DNA of 64,000 bases from Alteromonas australica. Lineage in GTDB: Bacteria > Pseudomonadota > Gammaproteobacteria > Enterobacterales > Alteromonadaceae. Numbering within the stretch: position 1 is the stretch's first letter; the number at the start of each line of letters is the position of its first letter. The notes beneath the pieces are model-generated. The model made no database searches and was not told where the DNA came from. It worked only from the letters and a program-made list of their open reading frames with translations. The stretch lies in NCBI RefSeq assembly GCF_000730385.1, contig NZ_CP008849.1:1860001-1924000 (forward strand), given 5' to 3'. The position numbers and the translations under genes are program-made. Positions 56,179 to 64,000 of the stretch are shown here, piece after piece.

Positions 56179-57159
56179 ATGGCGAGAAGACGCAAAGGCC
56201 GCAGTATTAATGGCATTGTACTTTTAGATAAGCCACTCGGTGGTTCATCAAATCAACTATTGCAGAAAGTACGATGGTTGTATAAAGCGCAAAAGGCTGG
56301 GCATACCGGGGCACTAGATCCATTGGCAAGCGGTATGCTTCCGCTTTGTTTAGGTGAAGCTACGAAATTTTCTCAGTTTTTGTTAGATGCTGAAAAAACC
56401 TATGAAGTCACTGCTAAGTTAGGGGTAAGAACCACCACCTCTGACGCAGACGGTGAGGTGGTTGAAGAAAAGCCCGTTGAGGTGAATGAGGCGCAAGTCA
56501 ACGCGGCGTGTTTGGCCTTTCTCGGTAAGAGTAAGCAAATCCCGTCTATGTTTTCTGCGCTAAAGCATCAGGGGAAGCCGCTGTATTTCTATGCACGTCA
56601 AGGTATTGTTATCGAGCGTGAACCCAGAGATATAGAAGTGTATGAGTTAGAGGTCACGCGCCTTGCCTTGCCTTATGTCGATATGCGTATTAAGTGTAGT
56701 AAAGGGACTTATATCCGTTCCATCGTTGACGACTTAGGGCAGAACTTAGGCTGTGGCGCCTATGTCACCCGATTACATCGTACAGAAGTGGCCGATTATC
56801 CTACGGATAAAATGGTGTCATTAGACACACTGATAGAGACGCAAGAAGCGTTATCTGAGGGAGAGTTTGAAGCCCTTGATGCCTATCTAATTCCCATGGA
56901 TACGGCCGTGAGTCGGTTGCCATATATCCTCATTAACGATGCTGAACGCGCTCGATTCGATAACGGCCAAAGTGTCATAGGAACTTCCGTTACCCCTCTT
57001 GTTCAAGGGAAGTCTTACCGTGTTTATCACGGTGAAGATACACAAGGGCTTTTTTTGGGCGTGGGGGAGGCGGTATTAGACCCTAAAGACCAAGGCGTGG
57101 CGAAAAACGCGCTGTACGTCAACCCTAAACGACGCGTGGTTTATGGCGACGAAGGTTAG
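56179..57159 (+). CDS. truB: tRNA pseudouridine-55 synthase
   Basis: This 326-residue enzyme makes pseudouridine 55 in the T loop of tRNAs. The catalytic Asp47 is in [37 protein letters not shown] and a C-terminal PUA-like domain ([10 protein letters not shown], then LFLGVGE) are present. The start codon directly abuts the rbfA stop, with the ribosome site AGCAGGAG inside rbfA. Confidence 0.97.
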   Translation: MARRRKGRSINGIVLLDKPLGGSSNQLLQKVRWLYKAQKAGHTGALDPLASGMLPLCLGEATKFSQFLLDAEKTYEVTAKLGVRTTTSDADGEVVEEKPVEVNEAQVNAACLAFLGKSKQIPSMFSALKHQGKPLYFYARQGIVIEREPRDIEVYELEVTRLALPYVDMRIKCSKGTYIRSIVDDLGQNLGCGAYVTRLHRTEVADYPTDKMVSLDTLIETQEALSEGEFEALDAYLIPMDTAVSRLPYILINDAERARFDNGQSVIGTSVTPLVQGKSYRVYHGEDTQGLFLGVGEAVLDPKDQGVAKNALYVNPKRRVVYGDEG

Positions 57160-57239
57160 CCTTCACTGTTTTCTTTAGGTCACAAATTGTATTGATGACG
57201 TAACGACGGCAAATTCGTTAAGAAATAACGGCCTTGCAC

Positions 57240-57267
57240 TTGCTAAGTAGGTAAAGGTCATTATAAT
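57240..57267 (+). promoter_or_regulatory. rpsO promoter
   Basis: TTGCTA, a 16-base spacer and TATAAT, about 60 bases before rpsO. It would give a leader of roughly 50 bases, long enough for S15 autoregulation of the E. coli type, though I did not establish the fold. Confidence 0.7.
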
Positions 57268-57327
57268 ACGCGCTTCATTCCGTTCTGCTGAATTAGTGAT
57301 CGGCGGGACTTAACTTAGGAGAATGAC

Positions 57328-57597
57328 ATGTCACTAACTAAAGAAGAAACCGCAAAAATTATTGCTGACTACGGCGTAAAAGAAGGCGACACAGGCTCAC
57401 CTGAAGTTCAAGTTGCTTTGCTAACTCACAACATCAACAAGCTTCAAGGTCACTTTGCTGATCATAAGAAAGATCACCACTCACGTCGTGGTCTTCTACG
57501 CATGGTTAGCCAGCGTCGTAAGCTTCTAGATTACCTTAAAGGCAAGAACGCTGAGCGTTATCTTGACCTTATCAAGCGTCTAGGCCTACGTCGATAA
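57328..57597 (+). CDS. rpsO: 30S ribosomal protein S15
   Basis: This 89-residue protein starts [20 protein letters not shown] and has [17 protein letters not shown], then [20 protein letters not shown], a standard S15 that binds the central domain of 16S rRNA. TAGGAG precedes the ATG. In E. coli and many relatives pnp follows; here a terminator and an unrelated convergent gene follow. Confidence 0.98.
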   Translation: MSLTKEETAKIIADYGVKEGDTGSPEVQVALLTHNINKLQGHFADHKKDHHSRRGLLRMVSQRRKLLDYLKGKNAERYLDLIKRLGLRR

Positions 57598-57611
57598 GAC
57601 GAGGTTTCATG

Positions 57612-57639
57612 AAAAAAGCGCCTTTAAGGCGCTTTTTTT
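57612..57639 (+). terminator. rpsO terminator
   Basis: AAAAAAGCGCC-tttaa-GGCGCTTTTTTT, a strong hairpin with T run. Confidence 0.95.
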
Positions 57640-57744
57640 ATATCTTTTTTTTAATGTGACGTATTCGGCAATAGCCCTACACTGTCGTTGCGTTATAGCT
57701 TGGCTATGCGAAACAACACACGGGCAGTAAAAGCAGGCTAATGC

Positions 57745-58668
57745 TTAAGAGAGGGACGGCTGGTGTTGCTTAAATTCAGCGAAGCAAGTTTGATTTCTAC
57801 CTGCATCTTTTGCGCGATAAAGGGCGTTGTCGGCGTGCTTGATTAAGGTGTCTTTCTGCTCAAGCAAGGCTTGGTTCTCTTCCCTTATTTGCATTACGCC
57901 AATACTCACAGTCAGTGTTTGATTATCGTTATGCTCAAGGGCGTGGATACTCTCATGAAGACGCTGGCAGTAATCCGAAGTACTTTGAAAATCAGAGTTA
58001 TACAGTACGATAAGAAATTCTTCTCCCCCCCATCTAGCGACAATATCGGAACAGCGAGTCGCGTTTTTCAATATAGATGCTAGCGCTACGAGAATGTCAT
58101 CCCCCGCGTCATGGCCATAGGTGTCGTTGATATGTTTAAAATGGTCTATATCAATCAGTAAGAAGGCTACGGGGCAAAACTGCCTTTGTAACCGAGTAAC
58201 CAGAATTTGTATGTCGTTATTGGCGGCACGTCGGTTTAGCAAGTTGGTTAGAGGATCTACCCTCGCTAAAAGAGAAAGCTGTTCTGCTTGTCGCTCTAAA
58301 TTGTCCCGGGCTTCGATTAATTCTTGGTACAGCTTATCCCGCTTATCAGCAAAATGTATGCTCCAGTAAAGCATGCCCTCATTTACCGCGATATTGGCGA
58401 CACAAGGGATACGGCGATTATCATGGGTTTTCAATGTGATTAAGGCTTCTTCGAAAAAGGGCGTACTCACTAATATTGGCCGCATATAGCTTTCAAAGAA
58501 TACCTCTGTGGCGTGGGTAACAATGGATGATAACTTACTCCCCACAATAGCATTTAATGGCCGACCAATCTTTTCCACCGTATAGTTATTGCAAAAGACT
58601 ATCTCACTGCTGTCTTGTCTCGTGACAAACAATAACGAGGGAAACCGCTCTAAATCAGCGTCTTTCAT
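57745..58668 (-). CDS. PAS-GGDEF diguanylate cyclase
   Basis: This 307-residue cytoplasmic protein has an N-terminal PAS domain (about 8-112, with FVTRQDSSEIVFCNNYTVEKIG), a short coiled linker and a GGDEF domain (about 135-300). The active-site motif reads WGGEEF. An inhibitory I-site RCSD lies five residues before it. LLIDIDHFKHINDTYGHDAGD carries the metal-binding Asp. It should make cyclic di-GMP and be inhibited by its product. Its start overlaps the RsbQ-like gene stop by four bases. In B. subtilis RsbQ partners with the PAS domain of RsbP, so the PAS here probably needs the hydrolase to sense its signal. Confidence 0.93.
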   Translation of the reverse strand: MKDADLERFPSLLFVTRQDSSEIVFCNNYTVEKIGRPLNAIVGSKLSSIVTHATEVFFESYMRPILVSTPFFEEALITLKTHDNRRIPCVANIAVNEGMLYWSIHFADKRDKLYQELIEARDNLERQAEQLSLLARVDPLTNLLNRRAANNDIQILVTRLQRQFCPVAFLLIDIDHFKHINDTYGHDAGDDILVALASILKNATRCSDIVARWGGEEFLIVLYNSDFQSTSDYCQRLHESIHALEHNDNQTLTVSIGVMQIREENQALLEQKDTLIKHADNALYRAKDAGRNQTCFAEFKQHQPSLS

Positions 58669-59513
58669 ATAAACAGAGCGGTAATTTTTGCGGCAACCTC
58701 GCGAGGGTTGGTCATATGTAAACAGTGACCGTGGGAATCAATGACGTGAAGCGTGGCATTGGGAATTTCGCTTTGCATATACTCGCCAATAGACACAGCG
58801 GCTAAAGCATCTTGCTGACTTTGCAGAATGAGCACGGGTTTATCGATACGAGGAAGCAACTGGCGGTAATCTGAAAAGAATGTTGCCTTAGCAAAGGGTT
58901 TGGCAAATTTCGGGTCTGTAGAGCAGAAGCTTTCTTCTAATTCAATTTTGAAGTTTGTGTCATGGCCATCACCCATCACAAGTGGTGCAAGATAACTTGC
59001 CCAGCCTAAGTAATTTTTGTCCATCAAATTGATTAATTCTTCCAAATCCGCTTTGTCGAACCCCCCATAATAGTCAGGAGGAAGATTGAGAAAGCAGGGT
59101 GAAGGGCATACCATAACCAGTTGTTTAAAATACTCGGGTTGCTGAAGTGATGCAATCATTCCGATAACACTGCTTACCGAATGCCCTACAAAGGTAATAT
59201 CGCTAAGAGACAGTGCATCACAGATATCCAAAACATCTTGCGCATAGCCGTCTAGTGTCTCATATCGACTTTTTTGATAACCATTAACATCGGACTGACC
59301 AGAGCCCACATAATCGAATAAAACAAAGGTAAAGCGTGTTTCTGCACTGCTTTCTAGGTAGGGAATCAGGTATTGCCACATGGTTTGGTCGCAACCAAAC
59401 CCGTGGGCTAGCATAAGAACTTGAGGGCCACTACCAATAACTTTGACGTTATTACGGGTAAGAACAGGATGTTGCTCGCCACTATTTGTATGGGCGCTAG
59501 CGTGATTAAACAT
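58665..59513 (-). CDS. rsbQ: RsbQ-like alpha/beta hydrolase
   Basis: This 282-residue protein resembles B. subtilis RsbQ along its length: HGFGCDQTMWQYLIPYLE at 38-55, then LFDYVGSGQSD, RYETLDGYAQDVLDICDAL, CPSPCFLN, YYGGFDKADLEEL and FCSTDPKFAKPFAKATFFSD. The catalytic set is Ser112 (VGHSVSSVIG), an Asp in QSQQDALAA and the His in SHGHCLH. RsbQ is required for its partner's PAS domain to signal energy stress. It is translated first and coupled (ATGA) to the PAS-GGDEF gene, so the two form a sensing pair with c-di-GMP output. The N terminus is about 13 residues longer than in B. subtilis. Confidence 0.9.
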   Translation of the reverse strand: MFNHASAHTNSGEQHPVLTRNNVKVIGSGPQVLMLAHGFGCDQTMWQYLIPYLESSAETRFTFVLFDYVGSGQSDVNGYQKSRYETLDGYAQDVLDICDALSLSDITFVGHSVSSVIGMIASLQQPEYFKQLVMVCPSPCFLNLPPDYYGGFDKADLEELINLMDKNYLGWASYLAPLVMGDGHDTNFKIELEESFCSTDPKFAKPFAKATFFSDYRQLLPRIDKPVLILQSQQDALAAVSIGEYMQSEIPNATLHVIDSHGHCLHMTNPREVAAKITALFI

Positions 59514-59612
59514 GACAATATTCCCCTTATTATTAGCGGTTTACATCCGTCAGTATCGCACTAGATGTACGGGTAAGAGTATTCAACTTTTGGCGAAGTT
59601 TATTCAGTTAAA

Positions 59613-59640
59613 ATAAAAGGGCTTTTCATCGCCCCTTTAT
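59613..59640 (-). terminator. Terminator after the coiled-coil protein gene
   Basis: On the minus strand a GGGGC/GCCCC-like stem with one mismatch is followed by TTTTATTTT, 28 bases after the stop. Confidence 0.65.
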
Positions 59641-59667
59641 TTTCATGTTGTCGCACTCACGTTGCGA

Positions 59668-60477
59668 TTAGGGCGTAACTGAGGACGATGAAGAGGAGGG
59701 CGTACTCGCGCTGCGGCCACTTGAAACCACCTTTGTAGCGATTTCTCTGATTTCACTCTCTAAGCCTGTTATGCGACCTGATAGTGTATTGTTTCGCTTT
59801 TCAAGCACGGAGATTTTATCGTTAAGGTTTTTAATGGTTCGTTCATTGGCCTGTTTGTCACTTGATGCCTGCTCAAGTTGAACATTTAAGGCGAGTAATT
59901 CGTCTGCTAGCGAAGCGAGTTGATTTTTTAATGCGCCAAGCTGGCTGGCTTGAGATTTAACATCCGCGTCAACACTGCTAATGTCTTCATTAATGCCTTT
60001 CTGCACATTTGAGACTCTATCCCCAAGGTCAGCGATTTCTTTTTGATTACGACGCCATGCGGAGGCCCATAACTTATCCATTTGCTCCCACAGTTCTGCA
60101 GATTTGTTTGAAAGCTCGGTCACTTTAACTTGCAGCGCCACAGTAGACTCACCAATTTCTTCACCCGTGGCGGATAGCTTGTTTTCTAATTGCGCAATCC
60201 GTTCTTCGGCTTTTTCAGCCTGTACTTTTTGCATTTCCACCAAGGTATACAAATAGTAGCAGCCGCCAATACCGGCAAGGGCAACAAGCGCTACCAGAAA
60301 GATCCACAAACCGTTTCCACCTGAAGATGGCGCTTTGGGCGCTGAGGGCGGCTTTGGTTGATTTGAAGAAGACGTCGGTCTTTGCTTTACAGGTTGACGC
60401 TTTTGCTGGTAATCACGACGATCTTCATCATCCAAACGAATGGTGGGAAAATCATCACTTTTCGAATTATCTGCCAT
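59668..60477 (-). CDS. Single-pass membrane protein with long coiled coil
   Basis: This 269-residue protein has a polar, Pro/Ser/Lys-rich cytoplasmic N terminus (about 1-55), one membrane segment (GLWIFLVALVALAGIGGCYYLY, about 56-77) and a long periplasmic coiled coil (about 80-250), ending in a Ser-rich tail (STPSSSSSSVTP). Hydrophobic heptads such as IAQLENKLSATGEEI and VSVLEKRNNTLSGRI-like repeats support the coiled coil. I do not recognise a named family. The layout suits an envelope structural, stalk or division-associated protein, but nothing nearby supports a specific role. Confidence 0.7.
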   Translation of the reverse strand: MADNSKSDDFPTIRLDDEDRRDYQQKRQPVKQRPTSSSNQPKPPSAPKAPSSGGNGLWIFLVALVALAGIGGCYYLYTLVEMQKVQAEKAEERIAQLENKLSATGEEIGESTVALQVKVTELSNKSAELWEQMDKLWASAWRRNQKEIADLGDRVSNVQKGINEDISSVDADVKSQASQLGALKNQLASLADELLALNVQLEQASSDKQANERTIKNLNDKISVLEKRNNTLSGRITGLESEIREIATKVVSSGRSASTPSSSSSSVTP

Positions 60478-60600
60478 AGTAACTCAGTTTCTCTTTTATC
60501 AATTATGAAGCGTTGAAGCTTGCTTAATACTCACGTGCGCACAGCATGATGTTATCTTGATTTTCATCACAATACCAATACTGTGCGGCGCTACAGTGGG

Positions 60601-62154
60601 TTAATCGTCGCCAATCCATTCAACACGATAGAGATCACGACGGCGGTCTAAGTAGTTTCTTACCGAGCCCTCATTTTGGAGTTTGGTAAGCTTATCAAGA
60701 TCCAAGTCCACAATCAGTGTCATTTCGGTGTTCGGTGTGGTCTCAGATACAATAGCATCGTGAGGAAACGCGAAGTCACTTGGCGAAAATACCGCTGTTT
60801 GGCCATATTGAATATCCACGTTATCCACTTTAGGTAGGTTGCCCACACTTCCTGCGATGGCCACGTAGCATTCATTTTCAATGGCGCGGGCTTGCGCACA
60901 GCGGCGTACTCGTAGGTAGCCATTCTTTGTATCTGTCCAAAACGGCACAAACAAAATTTGCATTTCCTGTTCAGATAAAATACGCGCCAATTCTGGAAAC
61001 TCAACATCGTAGCAAATGAGTACCCCAATTTTACCGAAATCGGTATCAAACACTTTTAAACTATTTCCACCCTTCATGATCCAATCTTTTTTCTCATGCG
61101 GCGTCGGATGCAACTTGTATTGGCTTTCTATTGTGCCATCGCGTTTACAAATGTAACTCACGTTGTACAGTTCTTCCTCTTCAACCACCGGCATAGACCC
61201 AGCAATGATGGTAATGTTGTACGACACCGCCAAATGCGACATCGCAGTCAGCAATTCATCAGTATATGTGGCGAGGTGCCAAATGGCATCTATAGAGGAA
61301 TCAGAAGGGCTTAATCCCATTAAGGGGGCATTAAAAAACTCGGGAAACAAGGCTACGTCACAAGAATAGTCTGACAGGGCATCAACAAAGTACTCTACCT
61401 GTTGCAGTAACTCTTCAACATTGTTGAAGTAGCGCATTTGCCATTGAATACAGCCTATCCGAGCATTAGATTTTCGACTGGCAATGAGAGAAGGGTTCCC
61501 TGGCTCATAATAGATGTTGTGCCACTGCAATAAGGTGGCGTAGCCCTTAGAGGCTTCGTCTTCAGGCAAATAAGCACTCATCACCTGCTTAACTTCAAAG
61601 CCGTTTGACAACTGAAACGTTAAGATAGGGTCGTAAATATCCTTCGATTTTACCTGCTCAATGTATTCATATGGCGACAACTCTTTTGCATGGTTTTTAT
61701 AATTTGGAATTCGCCCGCCAGCCATGATTGACTTAAGGTTTAAATTACGGCAAAGCTCTTTACGCGCTTCATATAGACGACGACCTAACCGTAATCCTCG
61801 GTATTCAGGGCATACAATGACTTCTACGCCGTAGAGTACGTCGCCGTTAGGATCGTGAGTGGTTAAATACGCATCGCCTGTAATTTCATCGTAGCTGTGT
61901 TTATCACCGAACTGGTCGTAGTCCACGATAACTGAAATGGCAAAAGCAACGACTTTGCCTTTGTCCTCAATACAAATTTGCCCTTCGGGGAAGGTAGTCA
62001 CTTGCGCTTTATAGTTGGTGTAAGGCCAAGCTCCCCCCACGTTGGCGTACACGGTATCCATTAATGCTTTAATGTCATTGTAATCATCTAAGCGTAAGTT
62101 TCTTAGGGCTAAATGGTGTTCTGTTTCTTCAATAACAGTTTGATCTTGACTCAT
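60601..62154 (-). CDS. GNAT acetyltransferase-nitrilase (carbon-nitrogen hydrolase) fusion
   Basis: This 517-residue protein joins two enzymes. Residues about 15-210 are a GNAT domain with the acetyl-CoA loop VIVCPEYRGLRLGRRLYEARK. Residues about 225-510 are a nitrilase-superfamily domain with the Glu-Lys-Cys triad in ALFPEFFNAP, YKLHPTPHEKKDW and VLICYDVEFPEL. The hydrolase half is amidase-like; substrates are unknown. The frame opens at a TTG at 62169, but ATG 62154 (MSQDQTVIEE) is the likelier start. Fusions of this order are found in other bacteria. It stands alone between two intergenic spaces. Confidence 0.88.
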   Translation of the reverse strand: MSQDQTVIEETEHHLALRNLRLDDYNDIKALMDTVYANVGGAWPYTNYKAQVTTFPEGQICIEDKGKVVAFAISVIVDYDQFGDKHSYDEITGDAYLTTHDPNGDVLYGVEVIVCPEYRGLRLGRRLYEARKELCRNLNLKSIMAGGRIPNYKNHAKELSPYEYIEQVKSKDIYDPILTFQLSNGFEVKQVMSAYLPEDEASKGYATLLQWHNIYYEPGNPSLIASRKSNARIGCIQWQMRYFNNVEELLQQVEYFVDALSDYSCDVALFPEFFNAPLMGLSPSDSSIDAIWHLATYTDELLTAMSHLAVSYNITIIAGSMPVVEEEELYNVSYICKRDGTIESQYKLHPTPHEKKDWIMKGGNSLKVFDTDFGKIGVLICYDVEFPELARILSEQEMQILFVPFWTDTKNGYLRVRRCAQARAIENECYVAIAGSVGNLPKVDNVDIQYGQTAVFSPSDFAFPHDAIVSETTPNTEMTLIVDLDLDKLTKLQNEGSVRNYLDRRRDLYRVEWIGDD

Positions 62155-62515
62155 TACAATATCATCCAATGGTTGTGATGAAAGGCAATACGTATATAAC
62201 CATGGTTTTAGTGCTTTTTATACCAAAAAAATCAGTGGGTTCTATAGGTTTTGCTTAGATACAGGCTGCCAAAGTAGGGCGAATTAGTCGCAGCGGTTAG
62301 GGATTGCGAACACCATGAGGAAAGGTCATGATTTAGGCCTTCTGACCTATCCCTTGCTTAACGATTCCTTATCAAAATAAATGCACTATAAGTGCCAATG
62401 GCGAAGATACTTTAGTGCTTACAAAATTCGCTTTCACAAACTATTGCCAAGGCCAGAAAACAGGCGTATAACGCGCTACCTTAGTTAACTTTAGTGTTAC
62501 GTAGACATCAGTAGC
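62155..62515. other. Divergent intergenic region, fusion enzyme to oxygenase
   Basis: This 361-base stretch has no supported gene. One dyad, AGGTCA (62326) with TGACCT (about 62346), lies near the middle and might be a regulatory site. Confidence 0.35.
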
Positions 62516-63187
62516 ATGGATAATTTTTCTTTAAATAATGGCGGTATAGGCCATATTTTTGACCAATCCCTTTTCGACAACATTGTTGATGACCTCGTAG
62601 AGCATGGCATTAGCGTAAGAGAAAATGGTGTCCCGGATTTTGTTGTAAATGCGCTATGCCAGGGCGTGAAGGCATTACCTGCTAGACAATTTAAAAAAGC
62701 AGGAATTGGGCGAGCACAAGACTACCAAACGAAACACGCCATTCGTGGTGATAGCATCTGTTGGATTGAAGGTACCAGTGAAGAAGGGGCGACATGGCTC
62801 GCGTGGTGTGAAGCCTTGCGGGTTCACATTAACCGTACTTTGTTCATGGGGCTTTTTTCTTTTGAAAGCCACTATGCCACGTATCCTCCGGGCACGTTTT
62901 ACAAGCGCCATCTAGATGCGTTTAAAGGGCAAAGCAACCGTAAACTATCCATTATTGTGTATCTCAATGATGACTGGTGTTCAGATGATGGGGGAGAGTT
63001 AGTGATCTATTCACCGAATCAACGCTTGCCACTTTCCCGTGTTGCCCCTAAGCGGGGCACAATAGTCACTTTTTTAAGTGATGTTTTCCCCCACGAGGTG
63101 TTAACCGCAAAGAAAACGCGCCACTCAGTGGCGGGCTGGTTCAGCGTGAATACGTCTATAAATGACAATATTGACCCACCCGAATGA
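62516..63187 (+). CDS. 2OG-Fe(II) oxygenase, SM-20/prolyl 4-hydroxylase-like
   Basis: This 223-residue protein has the double-stranded beta-helix iron site. HLD in FYKRHLDAFKG and His in SDVFPHEVL give the two His and one Asp. Arg in TRHSVAGWFSVN holds 2-oxoglutarate. SIIVYLNDDWCSDDGGELVIY is the conserved strand of the prolyl-hydroxylase group. Bacterial relatives hydroxylate proline in proteins such as EF-Tu; the target here is unknown. The ATG at 62516 is the only reasonable start. Confidence 0.88.
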   Translation: MDNFSLNNGGIGHIFDQSLFDNIVDDLVEHGISVRENGVPDFVVNALCQGVKALPARQFKKAGIGRAQDYQTKHAIRGDSICWIEGTSEEGATWLAWCEALRVHINRTLFMGLFSFESHYATYPPGTFYKRHLDAFKGQSNRKLSIIVYLNDDWCSDDGGELVIYSPNQRLPLSRVAPKRGTIVTFLSDVFPHEVLTAKKTRHSVAGWFSVNTSINDNIDPPE

Positions 63188-63392
63188 GGATTCATTGGTA
63201 TTTTCGTATCGACTAATGCTAATATCGGAAAGTTAGGTCGAAAGTATAATAGAAAACACAATTAATAAAATGTAAACCAATAACCGGTCACGTGTCGGCT
63301 TATACCATTATTGATGTTATCCGTTCCCCCCAATTTTTTTATGGATTGTCAGTGATGTGTTCTAGGGATTAGCTGTTATAAGTGGTACAAAA

Positions 63393-64000
63393 ATGCTGGA
63401 AAAGATTCCACCACCTCCTTCCGTTGAAGAACTTCGCTTTTTGGTGATTGATAACCAAGGGTTAGTTCATGATGTTGTTTCTTCAACGTTGCACGACATG
63501 GGCATTAAGCATGTTCACAGTGCGTTTAATGCCTACCATGCTAAACGCATGTGCGAGAAAACGCAGTTCGATTTTGTGTTGCTTGCGTTTAATGTCAGTC
63601 ACGACAAAGATGGCTTTCATTTATTCGAAGAATTTAAACACCTTAACTATATTACTGAAACCACAACCGTGGTCTTTTTAAGTGCTGAGACGTCACCGGA
63701 ATTGGTTAACTGTATTGTAGAATTGCAACCCGACGATTTCTGGGTGAAGCCACTACAACGTCAACGTATAGATAGCCGGCTTAATTACTTACTCCAAGTA
63801 CGTTACAAGCTTCACAAAATGCAATATTGCATGCAGAAAGGTGAGTACGCAACTGCCATGTACTATGCTGAGCGCCAATTAAGCGATAGCGCTTTAGTGG
63901 AATATCATCCACGGATAAAGCGTTTAATTGGCCAGTGTCTTATGCAGTTACGTGATTATGAAACCGCTGAAAATTACTACAGAGAATTGCTGCAAAGCAT
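63393..64000 (+). CDS. Pseudo-receiver/TPR protein, N-terminal part
   Basis: The first 202 codons of a gene that runs off the window. Residues about 15-130 form a CheY-like receiver (RFLVIDNQGLVHDVVSSTL, then VVFLSAE and DFWVKP). The phosphoacceptor position, normally Asp, reads Ala in FVLLAFNVSHDKDGF, and the acidic pair on strand 1 is DN. So it probably cannot be phosphorylated in the usual way. A tetratricopeptide-type helical region follows (GEYATAMYYAERQL, then DYETAENYYRELL). The likely role is protein-protein contact in signalling. The output, if any, lies beyond the window. Confidence 0.8.
   Translation, partial: MLEKIPPPPSVEELRFLVIDNQGLVHDVVSSTLHDMGIKHVHSAFNAYHAKRMCEKTQFDFVLLAFNVSHDKDGFHLFEEFKHLNYITETTTVVFLSAETSPELVNCIVELQPDDFWVKPLQRQRIDSRLNYLLQVRYKLHKMQYCMQKGEYATAMYYAERQLSDSALVEYHPRIKRLIGQCLMQLRDYETAENYYRELLQS

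Overview
The window reads as chromosome of a marine gammaproteobacterium of the order Alteromonadales, most likely Alteromonas or a close relative. The basis is E. coli-like gene order and protein sequence in the rne/rluC/yceD-rpmF-plsX-fab and rimP-nusA-infB-rbfA-truB-rpsO blocks, a large TonB-dependent receptor, paired DUF3718 secreted proteins, and many c-di-GMP signalling proteins. Base composition looks moderate (mid-40s % GC by eye). I see no phage, no insertion sequence and no CRISPR array. This placement is inferred from protein resemblance; I could run no search.

Layout. 1-11.7 kb: the start of a dicarboxylate/glutamate symporter (cut by the window edge), an Ig-repeat lipoprotein, a lone astB, topA, a DUF2058 protein, an adenosine/adenine deaminase-family enzyme, an ElaA-like acetyltransferase, an exported HAD dehalogenase-like protein and a kinase-like phosphotransferase. 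11.7-24.5 kb: housekeeping block with rne and rluC divergent, a Gph-like phosphatase converging on a Maf protein, then yceD-rpmF-plsX-fabH-fabD-fabG-acpP-fabF. 24.7-31.8 kb: a haloalkane dehalogenase/SDR pair divergent from a three-gene beta-oxidation operon (fadB-type, thiolase, acyl-CoA dehydrogenase).

32-38.7 kb: a polyol island. A SorC-type regulator and a HAD phosphatase diverge from an NCS1-type permease and a mannitol dehydrogenase-family enzyme. The island lies between two DUF3718 paralogues in the same orientation whose 3' regions share a matching hairpin. 39-46 kb: a LysR regulator divergent from a MaoC hydratase, an entericidin-like lipoprotein, an MscS channel, a TonB receptor, a pterin carbinolamine dehydratase and two initiator tRNA genes.

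46.4-57.6 kb: an MHYT hybrid kinase with a REC-HD-GYP phosphodiesterase, then a promoter, a structured non-tRNA leader with two terminators, and the rimP-nusA-infB-rbfA-truB-rpsO cluster. 57.7-64 kb: a PAS-GGDEF cyclase translationally coupled to an RsbQ-like hydrolase, a coiled-coil membrane protein, a GNAT-nitrilase fusion, a 2OG-Fe(II) oxygenase, and the start of a pseudo-receiver/TPR protein.

Themes. Fatty-acid synthesis and degradation lie within about 13 kb of each other, with a FadR-like dyad in the acpP leader. C-di-GMP turnover recurs (HD-GYP, GGDEF, MHYT kinase). The points I find most worth following are the RsbQ-PAS-GGDEF pair, the pseudoknot-capable leader ahead of rimP-nusA, and the direct-repeat-flanked polyol island.
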